Shown here: piece after piece, positions 11,762 to 20,751 of the stretch | Numbering within the stretch: position 1 is the first letter of the stretch | How the letters are laid out: the number at the start of each line of letters is the position of its first letter | Source: Rutpela maculata | Lineage: Eukaryota; Arthropoda; Insecta; Coleoptera; Cerambycidae | Assembly: GCA_936432065.2 (NCBI GenBank) | Contig: OW386287.2 | Coordinates: 76,139,804-76,203,803 of the forward strand | DNA: 64,000 bases | Direction: 5' to 3' | Position numbers and translations under genes: made by a program | The notes under the pieces: model-generated | Database searches by the model: none | The model's input: only the letters and a program-made list of their open reading frames with translations | What the model was told of the DNA's origin: nothing

Positions 11762-13669
11762 AAGATATCGATATCGAGATCGTGTGTGTTTATTGATATC
11801 GAAGGTGCTTTTGATAAAACAACCTTCGAGAGTATAGGGATAGCCCTCCAAACGCATGGTGTTCCCAACACACTTAGTGAATGGATAACAAACATGCTCA
11901 AATGGAGAGCCGTCCGAATAAATGTGGGGAACATAGAGACTAGAGGCATGGTCAATAGAGGCTGTCCACACGGTGGCGTCCTATCACCCCTACTGTGGGT
12001 TATGGTCGCCGACAGCCTCGTACACCGCCTCAATAACTCTGGTTTCTTCACAATAGGTTATGCAGATGACATTACCATCTTGCTAAATGGGAACTTTGAG
12101 GGCTTGCTATGCGAACTTATGCAAACAGCCTTCAAGTTGGTCGATAATTGGTGCACAGAACACTTTCTCTCAGTTAACCCCCAGAAAACTGAGCTAGTAC
12201 TATTCACCAAGAAAAGGAAACTACCAAATATGAAAATGCCCAAATTATCGGGCAGTCAACTCCACTTAGCGAGTGAGGTCAAGTACCTGGGGGTCATACT
12301 TGATCGCACTCTGAATTGGAAGAGACATTTGGAAGTTAAGATAAACAAGGCATGTGCGGCTTTCTGGCAGTGTCGCAGGGCGGTCGGTAGGTCTTGGGGT
12401 TTCTCATCCAGAATCTCCCTCTGGCTGTACACTGCTGTGATAAGACCCATGCTTTGTTACGCAGCCATAGTCTGGTGGCCCAGAGTAAGGCAAAAAACAG
12501 CAGCATCTCAACTGGAGCATGTTCAAAGACTGGCATGTCTCTGCGTTACTGGTGCGATGAAAACGACGCCTACAGCTGCAATGGAGACTATACTCTGCAT
12601 CCCCCCTCTAAATCTGTACATAGAGGAGGTGGCGTTGAGGACTGCTCTGAGATTGCAATCTGTAGGCCAATGGTATATTAAGGGCACGGCTACGAGACAT
12701 GCCCGCATCCTAGAAGAGGCTACAAAACAAATTCCTCTTCTGGGAATGGGAACTGACCGTATCCCCCCTATATATAACTTCAACAAGAACTTTGAGGTGA
12801 GTTTGAACGTGTCCGGTAATGACGAGCCGGACATATCAATCTATACCGATGGTTCAAAAATGGACTGTGGATCAGGAGCTGGGGTTTACTCAGAAGACCT
12901 AGATCTACATTCGATAATACCGCTAGGCACACATGCCACTATCTTCCAGGCGGAACTAATAGGGATCCTGCAAGCGGTAATAGAAACCACGAAGGCAAAC
13001 GTCAGTGGTAAAACGGTGCGCATATTAACGGACAGCAGAGCAGCCCTGCTTGCCCTAAACAATTGTAGGACAGGCTCGGGGCTGGTTCTGGATATTAGAA
13101 AGGCCCTAGATGTGCTCGCACAAAATAATAGTGTCCAGCTCCATTGGGTAAAAGGACATGACGGAATTCAGGGTAACGAAGAAGCGGACGCTTTAGCCCG
13201 CAAGGGATCTGAGAGCGCCCTGCATGGTCCAGAACCTGCAATAGCGCTCTCAGATTCAGTCCACAGTTCCCTGCTAAAGAACTATACACTTAAACGCCAT
13301 GCGGACTGTTGGGGTGGTCTGAGCAGCTGCAGACATAGCAGAATGGCTTTGGCCACACCCAGTCGTAAGCTAGGCAAACACTGTCTCCAGATGTCCAGGA
13401 GTAATCTGCGCATTTATGTAGGATTGCTAACAGGACACTGCAGACTAAACAAACACCTCCATACACTGGGAGTTATAGACAACCCCAAGTGTAGGGGGTG
13501 TAACCTGGATGACGAGACCGCCGAGCATGTGCTCTGTCACTGCCCTGCTCTCTCAACGAAAAGAGGATCCATACTGGGGGACTTCTGGCCCAGTATGGCC
13601 AGCATAGGTGGCGTCTCACCTGGTCTTCTCCTCAAATACATCACAAGTGTTGGTTGGCTTGAGGAATGA
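11762..13669 (+). CDS. LINE polyprotein C-terminal part: RT, RNase H, zinc-finger-like tail
   Basis: The frame is open for about 635 codons of element sequence. It has RT motif A (FIDIEGAFD), the region before the catalytic loop (GGVLSPLLW) and the catalytic box YADD. About 260 residues after YADD an RNase H domain follows with its acidic residues in place: TDGS, FQAE, LTDS and the GHDGIQGNEEAD helix. The C-terminus has a Cys/His cluster (CRGC...EHVLCHC). RT plus RNase H places it in the I group of LINEs. There is no internal stop, unusual for a truncated copy, so the insertion is probably recent. No genuine start codon exists in the element part; an upstream ATG at 11696 lies in host sequence, so translation would be accidental. 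Confidence 0.85.
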   Translation, partial: KISISRSCVFIDIEGAFDKTTFESIGIALQTHGVPNTLSEWITNMLKWRAVRINVGNIETRGMVNRGCPHGGVLSPLLWVMVADSLVHRLNNSGFFTIGYADDITILLNGNFEGLLCELMQTAFKLVDNWCTEHFLSVNPQKTELVLFTKKRKLPNMKMPKLSGSQLHLASEVKYLGVILDRTLNWKRHLEVKINKACAAFWQCRRAVGRSWGFSSRISLWLYTAVIRPMLCYAAIVWWPRVRQKTAASQLEHVQRLACLCVTGAMKTTPTAAMETILCIPPLNLYIEEVALRTALRLQSVGQWYIKGTATRHARILEEATKQIPLLGMGTDRIPPIYNFNKNFEVSLNVSGNDEPDISIYTDGSKMDCGSGAGVYSEDLDLHSIIPLGTHATIFQAELIGILQAVIETTKANVSGKTVRILTDSRAALLALNNCRTGSGLVLDIRKALDVLAQNNSVQLHWVKGHDGIQGNEEADALARKGSESALHGPEPAIALSDSVHSSLLKNYTLKRHADCWGGLSSCRHSRMALATPSRKLGKHCLQMSRSNLRIYVGLLTGHCRLNKHLHTLGVIDNPKCRGCNLDDETAEHVLCHCPALSTKRGSILGDFWPSMASIGGVSPGLLLKYITSVGWLEE

Positions 13670-13779
13670 GAGGCTCGGTGGACATGCCACCACTTACGGG
13701 GGCAGCACAATGGGCCCGCTTATGAGGCCTGAGTGCACGTGAGCGTAAGCTCACCCCTCGCCAAACAATCCAGATCCAG
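11762..13779 (+). mobile_element. 5'-truncated I-like LINE, TSD ATCGTGTGT
   Basis: The insertion is bounded by the 9-bp duplication ATCGTGTGT at 11753-11761 and 13780-13788. The unbroken target is visible in the second copy of the host repeat at 14372-14515. The 5' part of the element (ORF1, endonuclease and most of the RT fingers) is missing. The first bases, AGATATCGATATCGAGATCG, look like 5'-junction filler that partly copies the target. The 3' end has no poly(A) but a short tandem repeat ATCCAGATCCAG, as in I-type LINEs. Confidence 0.85.
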
Positions 13780-13788
13780 ATCGTGTGT

Positions 13789-13880
13789 ATGACGATTGTG
13801 TCAATTGGTGCGAGTACTTGGGAGCTGAAACGTGTTTTGTATTCTCTGTCTAGTTTGTCAACTATGACCATAAGAGAAGT
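13789..13880 (+). repeat. host repeat, right half
   Basis: ATGACGATTGTGTCAATTGG through TAAGAGAAGT completes the repeat broken by the LINE. On the minus strand this repeat keeps a short open reading (DKLDREY...) that I cannot assign. Confidence 0.75.
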
Positions 13881-14371
13881 GAGAAAGGAAATGTTAAAAT
13901 TATTTATAAAGATATGCCGGCCCTTCAGTACCACAGGCGTCTTATTTATTCCAGTAAAATAAAAAAAAATAAGGCAGCAACTTCCCAAAAAATTCACAAC
14001 AAATTTTTCCATTCAGAATAGAATAGAAATTGACGGAAATAAGACCTTTTGTCAAATACATAATTTTAGAGAGAAAGCGAACTCTCACAAACTATTTTAG
14101 GATATATCTAGAAAATATCTACTTTAAGTGAAAAACATATCTATTAAAGTTTAGAGATGATTAAAAACTTATAAGCATAAGACTTTTTCAAACATTTCAA
14201 AATACGGGATATCTCAAAATAACGTTAACGGGCGATATTTGAAGGGATAAAAATATAGATGAAAAAATCTGCAAAAAGCATGAAAGACTTCGTCTGGTAA
14301 CACCCCTGGGACATTGTTGCCTCTTGCAACCACTCCCAACTTTTTTTCAAATGACACCCTGTATGCTTCAT
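13881..14371. other. intergenic, TE-like 3' motif
   Basis: AT-rich, without a gene. ACACCCTGTAT at about 14358-14368 is the complement of ATACAGGGTGT, a terminus motif common in insect transposons, also seen at 16853. The element it would belong to is not resolved. Confidence 0.3.
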
Positions 14372-14515
14372 TCAAAAAATCAGCTGGTTGGAAATATTTA
14401 TCGTATGTATCGTGTGTATGACGAATGTGACAATTGGTGCAAGTACTTGGTAGCTGAAGCGTGTTTCGTATTCTCTATCTAGTTTGTCAAAAATGGCCGT
14501 AAGAGAAGTATAGGT
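14372..14515 (+). repeat. unbroken copy of the LINE target repeat
   Basis: This is about 90% similar to 11703-11761 joined to 13789-13880 and lacks the LINE, so it represents the pre-insertion state. It directly precedes the Penelope-like element. Confidence 0.75.
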
Positions 14516-14529
14516 AGAGTCTGAAATCG

Positions 14530-15540
14530 CACCTCCACGTTATTCCGTAATAGACTCTCGCTATGTAGATAATATTTTTTGCATTTGGATTGGTACAAAG
14601 AGAAATTTAAATCTTTACCTTAACTTTTTGTACTCCTTTAATAGTAAAATCCAGTTCACTATGGAGAATGAAGAAAATAGCCAATTAAATTTCTTAGATA
14701 TTAACATCGGAAACATAATGATAAGTTAAAATATAATATTTACCAGAAATCGACTACTACTTACAAACTTCCCTTTAGATGAAAATGATTTTAACATTGA
14801 ATTTAATGATATTAAACAAATTGCAAGAAATAACGGATACAAGGAGTCCTTAATAGAAAAGATGGTAAAAACAAACAGAAAAAAATTATCCAAAAGAAAT
14901 TTTTCGATGCACCTAAGGAACCAACTAAATTTAGTTTTATTAATCATATTCCAAATTTTAGTAACAAGATATCTAATACATTAAATAACTGAGATACGTC
15001 TACAATAAACGTAAATAGAACAAATTTAGGAATACTACTAGTTAACAATAAAGATAAAATGAATTAACTAAGTAAATCTGCTGTTTATGAAATCAAATGT
15101 AGTGACTGAGAGGTAATTTATATTGGTAAGGGTAGTAGAAGCATTGATAAGAGAGTAAAAGAACACAAAAATTCAATTTTGAACAATATTAAAAAGGCGG
15201 AGATATGTACTCATTGTATCAATAATAATCATTTTATAGACTCTAAAAATGTAAAGCTAATCCATGCAGAGAAAATGGGGAAACGTTTAAATTTCCTGGA
15301 GCAATTAGAAATTTAAAAAATCCCTTAGAAATAATCGCTGTACCGCTAATGACCGAAATTTCCTTAATAACCCCTATAATAGACTCAGTACTAAGAATTC
15401 TTCATTTAGTAGGTACCTTTATAAGTACTAGAATTTTGTTCTATAGCTTCAGTATACTTTATATTTACTCTTGAGAAAGGCGAAAACCGAAACATATGTA
15501 AAGTATCAATATACTTAGTTTGAAACATTAAAAAGCAGTT
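14530..15540 (+). mobile_element. Penelope-like element, degenerate
   Basis: The RT end is recognisable in YVDNIFCIWIG and a following NSKIQFTMENE...NFLDI stretch (14563-14706). About 400 bp later a GIY-YIG-type endonuclease remnant appears: YEIKC, VIYIGKG, RVKEHKNS, then NVKLIHAEKMGKRLNFLEQLEI (15085-15315). Penelope-like elements carry exactly this RT plus C-terminal GIY-YIG order. The RT box reads YVDN where YxDD is expected, so the copy lacks a catalytic Asp. Stops and frame shifts occur throughout, including a TGA in the CxxC-like part before VIYIG. The 5' two thirds are absent. Confidence 0.75.
15454..15506 (+). ncRNA. hammerhead-ribozyme-like motif of the Penelope element
   Basis: The order is ATACTTTA, TTGAGAA, AGGCGAAAACC (short stem II), GAAAC, the palindrome CATATG, then TA and AAAGTAT, which pairs back to ATACTTTA over 8 bp. 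This mirrors the minimal hammerheads described in Penelope-like elements: core CTGANGA, stem II, GAAA, tiny stem III, UH, stem I. The first core box is degenerate here, so activity is doubtful. Confidence 0.35.
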
Positions 15541-18098
15541 TTTTCTTGCAATTAAAGTTAATTCATTTTGTTGTTTGCATCGCTGACCTGATTATTCTAC
15601 AGAAGTAAATGTGACGATGTTTCCCAACGAATGTTTTCCATTAATAATATTTAAATATTTGTCATAAAATAAACATATTAAAACGTTTTCTGTGTTTTCT
15701 CAATAATTTACTTTTTCAGGAATAAGTGACATTAAATAAAGATAAAATGCTTTAGATAAAATAAATCAAATACAAATAAAATTTGTTGTAAAAGTTAGTG
15801 TTTTTCAAAATTACGGCAATTAATTTAAATAGGTATATAAGTACAGAAACAAGCAATATCAAACTTTCTGAAAGAATGTGTTGAATAAAATTACTATCAC
15901 AGAGTAAATTTGGGTCCTACTTTTAAAAATCTAGACGGTCACGTAAACTGCCAACTTTGTATATTTTTCTGTCTCAATCAGAAAAGAGATAAATTATACG
16001 AGGGCGGGTAAGGGTTATTTCAATTTCCTTTTTCTCTCAACGTGTTAGTACAAACATCGACCTAAATTTGGTCATCCGAATTTTCGAGGAAGAACAAATT
16101 GGACATGATACCCATAAGATGACGCATATTCATAGAGATCATCCGGCCCTCCCACGACAACAGGGTGGCCACGGGCTCTTAGATCTAATAGATCGGGTGA
16201 TTAATGCGTACTTCATCTGTATATAAATGGAACCATTTTGTTGGGAAAGTAGATTTTAGTGAAAAAAAAGTTGATCTGCCAAGGCGCAGCCTGGAGCGTT
16301 TCTGACAGTGAATGAAAATTTCCACCCCTTACTTGGGTCATGAGGTACACGAACGAAACTAATCTGTTGTTATACAGATTTATTAGTAGAGAAAAAACTA
16401 GTTTGCCAAGCCCTACTATCTGAACAAATTTAATAATGGAAACAATTACACGAATGAAACTACTGTCTAATCCTAGTTCATATCAACATATTTATAGTTT
16501 TCATCATGTACCAATGCCGAAGAAGAATTACTTAAGCCCCGCCCATTGTCGCTTTAAAGACGTACCAAGCCGATAATCTCTTGAAGTACTCCATCAATTC
16601 TTAATCCTTTACCACCACTCATATATGATGGAGACTTCACATAATAATATATCTACCTCTCGATAAACTTCGCTATATAGTATGATCCAGTATAGTTTAT
16701 ATATAATACCGCGTACATTTAAACTGTTTATGTGTACTTATTTATCGATTTTTCGTAATTTTGCTCAGGGGTTTTACAAAAAAAAACATATTTGAAGTTT
16801 AATTTTTGATAATAACTAATAATAATTGTAAATGATGACATCAAAAAGATATACAGGGTGTCTGCTTTATATGTAGGTATTTTTCAAAATGGCTTGTTGG
16901 CCCAAGAGAAGTAAAAAATCCTTATAATTTTCTTTCTAACTCAAACCTATTTTTTTATTTAAAATTAATTAGAAATGTTTTCACTTTAGACAGTACTACT
17001 ATAAACAGCAGACGGAAGAGACAAGGATATATTGCTCACTTGTCGTGTCAATAACATGGCTTTTACAGTGTTGTAAGACTGTCATTTAAAAATAATAAAA
17101 CAGTTTTACTTATACCTTGTTTAATCAGTTTTGAAATGAAAACACTAACTGACATTTAATATTTATTTACTCATTGCTATATTAGCAATTATTCATAAAT
17201 AACATTTATTCCACAGGATTTATTAGAAAAAGTAGGACGTCCAGGTCGGTTTTTTGACACTTCTTGTGTCTTTATTGAAAAAATGCCACTGACCTCAGTA
17301 ATTTGCTGTTTGTAAAGAAATTATTTTAACGATGACATTTAAAAAATTACCATTTTTTTATTTATTATAGAAAATTTCTCTTACCACTGTAGTAATTAAA
17401 TTAGTAGCAATTACTTTAATTTCAATAAACAGTTAATTCATCACCTCATCCAGTGCACCGTTTTATTATTTTTACTATAAATTAACTTTAAGATGAGATA
17501 AATCGAATACATTGTCAACACTGTATAATTGGTAAGCGGCGTCCTACCTACGGCTAATCAACGAAGTATGAAAAACAATTGAACTTTTCTTTGAACGCCA
17601 GCGTCGACAGCAGAGGATTCCTTTTATGAAAGAGACACCGGCGTTTTTTTTAAGTTTTTTTTATGTTTCATTGTCAATGCAATAAACATAATAAAAGGGA
17701 GGTGTAAGAAGACATTGAACTTGATTTTAGTTTGTCCTGCGATACTGACCTACAAAATATTATATATATACTATCTGCTGAATCAGCTGAACCTTCTGAA
17801 AGTAGGGTCCGACAGACCAAGTCTTTTTGACTTTATTAATCGACGTGCACCCCAACAGATTAGTCTCGTTCGAGTACTTTTTATCAGTAACGGTCAACGG
17901 ATCAAAAACCACTCTGAGAACTATTCTTTGTGCTGTTGCCTTAATTTTTTTAAATACTTGGAAAGGAGTCCATATATATGTTTTTGAAATCTCTCAATTC
18001 TAATCTAACCTAATCTTTAGCCACATTGGGTATCATATTAAATTTGCTACTTGAAATTTAGAAAATATTTGTACTTAAATTACTTATATATGTATGTA
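15541..18098. other. intergenic, no gene
   Basis: AT-rich. ATACAGGGTGTC at 16851-16862 resembles the terminus of a common insect DNA transposon, but no partner end was found. A 90-codon frame at 17715-17987 has no motif and is not called. The last bases, TGTA at 18095-18098, are the left target duplication of the LTR element. Confidence 0.35.
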
Positions 18099-18461
18099 TG
18101 TTATATAATATTACACGCTATCTTATTGCGACTTAGCCATAATAAACCTTCACAGGTATATCGTATTTCACGATAACAGCTTCTCTTATTAATTGCTTAT
18201 CTTCAAGATATCATATTACACCTTTGTTTCTCATAACTTGTGCAGACTGCAGAACTGCAATTCCTTTGTTATATATTTTGCTTACTCAGGTTCTGTATGT
18301 TATAAATATGACTAAACACGCTTTGTTGAATCAGTTATTAAACTCACTTAGAATGAAACACTTCTAATTATTATTATATTCCTTCTCCAAGAGCCAACGT
18401 TGGCTCCATTTAAGTAAATAAATCTTTTTAAAAAGTCACTCATGTAAACCGTGATCTAACA
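18099..18461 (+). repeat. 5' LTR
   Basis: 363 bp, TGTTATATAA...GATCTAACA. It contains a 16-bp palindrome GAGCCAACGTTGGCTC at 18391-18406 and a polyadenylation signal AATAAA at 18417-18422, which suggests the R region ends shortly downstream. It should hold the promoter; no TATA assignment is made. Confidence 0.95.
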
Positions 18462-18462
18462 T

Positions 18463-18480
18463 TGGCGCAGTCGGTAGGAT
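18463..18480 (+). promoter_or_regulatory. primer binding site (tRNA-Ser type)
   Basis: TGGCGCAGTCGGTAGGAT starts one base after the 5' LTR. It begins with TGG, the complement of a tRNA CCA end. The sequence is of the type used by 17.6 and 297, which prime with tRNA-Ser; that assignment is from family knowledge, not from a tRNA in this window. Confidence 0.8.
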
Positions 18481-18665
18481 CCGCAAACATCATCAGAACA
18501 AGAAGCCTAACTGGTAGTGAAGCGTAAGAGAACAAGGAGAACATCTGCAGAAGGTGCCTAACTAGTGCGTGTACATCTATTAGAACAAGGAGACCTTCCT
18601 CACTGGTGGTGGCGGATCCCAATCCCTTGACGGACGAAGAACCTACTCATGGAGATGAAATTAAT

Positions 18666-18671
18666 GTAAGT
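18666..18671 (+). promoter_or_regulatory. candidate splice donor for env mRNA
   Basis: AAT|GTAAGT is a consensus 5' splice site. It lies 17 bases after an ATG at 18649, so the leader exon would carry five complete codons plus two bases. The acceptor at 24198-24199 has the complementary phase and opens directly onto a hydrophobic leader of env. Errantivirus env genes are expressed from such spliced RNAs. Confidence 0.65.
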
Positions 18672-18737
18672 CATTTTTAAGAATCATCTCGTTATTTTAT
18701 TTCATTTTTACAATTATTATTTATCACAATTATTTAC

Positions 18738-18949
18738 GTATATTATACCGCTAATACACTCGGCAAACAAAGCCAATTCTGTTATCAAACAAGTCCTTTA
18801 CAAGCTACAACGCAACAATCCTAATTTTAAGTTATTTATTTTCGTATTCACGAAACGACTGTGTATTATACAGTTAATACACAATTTATTAACGTACGCA
18901 ACATAACAAACTATTTCAATTCAATTTCCGTATCATACTGCTGATACGC
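18738..18949 (+). promoter_or_regulatory. three dyad-symmetric motifs in the gag leader
   Basis: Three 22-bp imperfect palindromes with a 6-base centre lie at 18738-18759, 18861-18882 and 18928-18949. Arms are GTATATTA/TAATACAC, GTGTATTA/TAATACAC and CCGTATCA/TGATACGC; centres are TACCGC, TACAGT and TACTGC. The third copy has matching changes in both arms. Gypsy carries an insulator in the same leader position, but these motifs do not match the known Su(Hw) site, so only the position is analogous. Confidence 0.55.
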
Positions 18950-18988
18950 AACCAATTTTAGTTCAAAAATTTCCAAACAAAAAGCAAA

Positions 18989-20413
18989 ATGCCAAACAGA
19001 GCTCAACCAGAGACAGTTCAACCAGTTCAACCAGTTCAACCAGTAGTGCCGACAACAGCCGAGCAACCAGAACGAGTCGAGCAAGTCGAGCACGAGGTAG
19101 AGCCTTACAAACTCTCAGAAATTTTCTCGCTAATTCCGGAGTTCGATGGTAATGCCATCAACCTCCAAACTTTCCTAAACTCATGTCAGTGTGCCCAACG
19201 CATGGCAATTCATGACCAAAAAATCTTATTAACTGTTCATATTAAAAATAAATTGAAAGGCAAAGCTGCCGAACTAATCAATTCTCGTAACACTGCCACA
19301 TGGCCAGAAATTAAAGCACTCCTAGAAACCCACTTCGGTGACTCTAGAGATTTAACAGCTCTTATCCAAGACCTACAACGAATTCACCAATTGCCCGGTG
19401 AATCTGCATTAACATTTGTTTCGCGTCTACAAACGCACAATGCGAAAATGCACGCTGCAGTGCAAAAACAAAATCTAACTTCAGAGCAAAGAACCGCGCA
19501 AACAAACCTGATTGAAACTATGACATTAAATAATTTGTTAACGGGTCTAGAACCAAATCTAGGCAGAATAATACGTGCCAGTAACCCTCCGACTATAATG
19601 AACGCAATTATTAGAATTCGTAGAGAGCTACAACTCTCTTATTTTGAACAACAAAAATTCCCAAAAAATAGTCCGGTCAAAAATCCAGTAATTCAACAAA
19701 AGCGACCACAAGGTCCCAATTTGCAACAAAAGTTTTGTTCCTTCTGTAAACGGAATGGACATGTAATAAGCGAATGCCGCACAAGGCAACAGTCTCAAAA
19801 CTTCCAGAGACCAAGTTTCCAAGGAAACCCAAACTCCCAAAATTTTTCGCATCAAAACTTCGCACAACCGAGTAATCAATTTGGTCAGAGGACATTCCCT
19901 CAAAATAATCAACAAAATCAATCACAGCAAAACAGGCCCTCAGCCATAAGGCCGAACCCTGATTTTATGCAACAGCGACCATCAGCTATCCAACCTAACC
20001 CAAATTTTAATCGCTTTAACCAGCAAAAAGCTCATCATTTGAATTACGAACCCTATGACAATTATGACAATCAATGTAACTATAATCAATATAATGACTA
20101 CTCACCCGATTATCAAAACGTAAGTGATAGTTATGAAAATTACGATTCAGGCAACGCTCAAAACTTTTCAGATAATTATACGGCTAATTCTCAATATTAT
20201 GAGCAGTACGAGAATTATACTGCTAATTCTCAAACACTACAAGAGGATTATACTGCTAATCCTCAGGATTTTCGCTTAGATCCGGAGTACCCCACGGATA
20301 CTCCAAGACAACAAATAAACCAATTCGACCAAATATCAAACCAAATACAAACAATGAATCTCAACGACAGTTTCGATCCAATGCTGAACTTCCCAAAACA
20401 GACGTTCATGTAA
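18989..20413 (+). CDS. gag: Gag polyprotein
   Basis: The product is 474 residues. The N-terminus is rich in Pro/Gln/Val repeats (PVQPVQPVV). Residues about 40-215 form the retrotransposon gag core. A CCHC zinc knuckle (CSFCKRNGHVISEC) is at 250-263, the RNA-binding mark of nucleocapsid. The remaining 200 residues are unusually rich in Gln, Asn and Tyr, and contain repeated NYTANSQ-like units near residues 395-430. The start ATG is the first in a long open frame after the leader hairpins. The frame ends in TAA at 20411; 13 bases earlier the slippery heptamer CCCAAAA allows a -1 shift into pro. No internal break is seen. Confidence 0.95.
   Translation: MPNRAQPETVQPVQPVQPVVPTTAEQPERVEQVEHEVEPYKLSEIFSLIPEFDGNAINLQTFLNSCQCAQRMAIHDQKILLTVHIKNKLKGKAAELINSRNTATWPEIKALLETHFGDSRDLTALIQDLQRIHQLPGESALTFVSRLQTHNAKMHAAVQKQNLTSEQRTAQTNLIETMTLNNLLTGLEPNLGRIIRASNPPTIMNAIIRIRRELQLSYFEQQKFPKNSPVKNPVIQQKRPQGPNLQQKFCSFCKRNGHVISECRTRQQSQNFQRPSFQGNPNSQNFSHQNFAQPSNQFGQRTFPQNNQQNQSQQNRPSAIRPNPDFMQQRPSAIQPNPNFNRFNQQKAHHLNYEPYDNYDNQCNYNQYNDYSPDYQNVSDSYENYDSGNAQNFSDNYTANSQYYEQYENYTANSQTLQEDYTANPQDFRLDPEYPTDTPRQQINQFDQISNQIQTMNLNDSFDPMLNFPKQTFM
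20392..20398 (+). promoter_or_regulatory. gag-pro -1 frameshift site CCCAAAA
   Basis: Read in the gag frame as C CCA AAA, this fits the X XXY YYZ rule for -1 slippage. The protease frame is open from 20260, so a shift here enters it without a stop. Gag and pol of gypsy-group elements commonly use -1 shifting. No downstream pseudoknot was worked out. Confidence 0.65.
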
Positions 20414-20751
20414 ATACGCTTTCTCACACCCTATTAACCGTAAATTCAAAAAATCTCTATTACATCAAAGACGCAACCGGCAAATTTAAAATTTTGATTG
20501 ACACAGGTGCAGGAATTTCAATTTTTAAACCTAAAACAGCTGAAAATTATAGACGTAGATCCCCTGAAAATGTAATTATACAGGGTATTACTGATCAAAA
20601 AATTTATATCAACGAATCTGTTCTCATCCCCTTTTCAGATGAGTCACACAAGGTTTATATCTATAATCTAGATATAGATTTTGATGGACTACTAAGCGCA
20701 GATTTTTTAGAACATTACGAATGCCGAGTAGATTTCCAAATAAACAACTAG
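20392..20751 (+). CDS. pol: retroviral-type aspartic protease
   Basis: In the frame -1 to gag, the stretch open from 20260 carries the protease active site LIDTGAGISIF at about 20491-20523 and the C-terminal substrate-flap partner region ending DFLEHYECRVDF. It would cut Gag-Pol and Gag precursors. The frame stops at 20749-20751, where the RT frame (open from 20667, ATG at 20721) takes over another -1 step away. In relatives protease and RT are continuous, so one base appears to be missing around 20735-20750. Alternatively the shift is programmed: a T TTT TTA heptamer sits at 20703-20709 in the right phase. Confidence 0.85.
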   Translation, partial: PKTDVHVNTLSHTLLTVNSKNLYYIKDATGKFKILIDTGAGISIFKPKTAENYRRRSPENVIIQGITDQKIYINESVLIPFSDESHKVYIYNLDIDFDGLLSADFLEHYECRVDFQINN

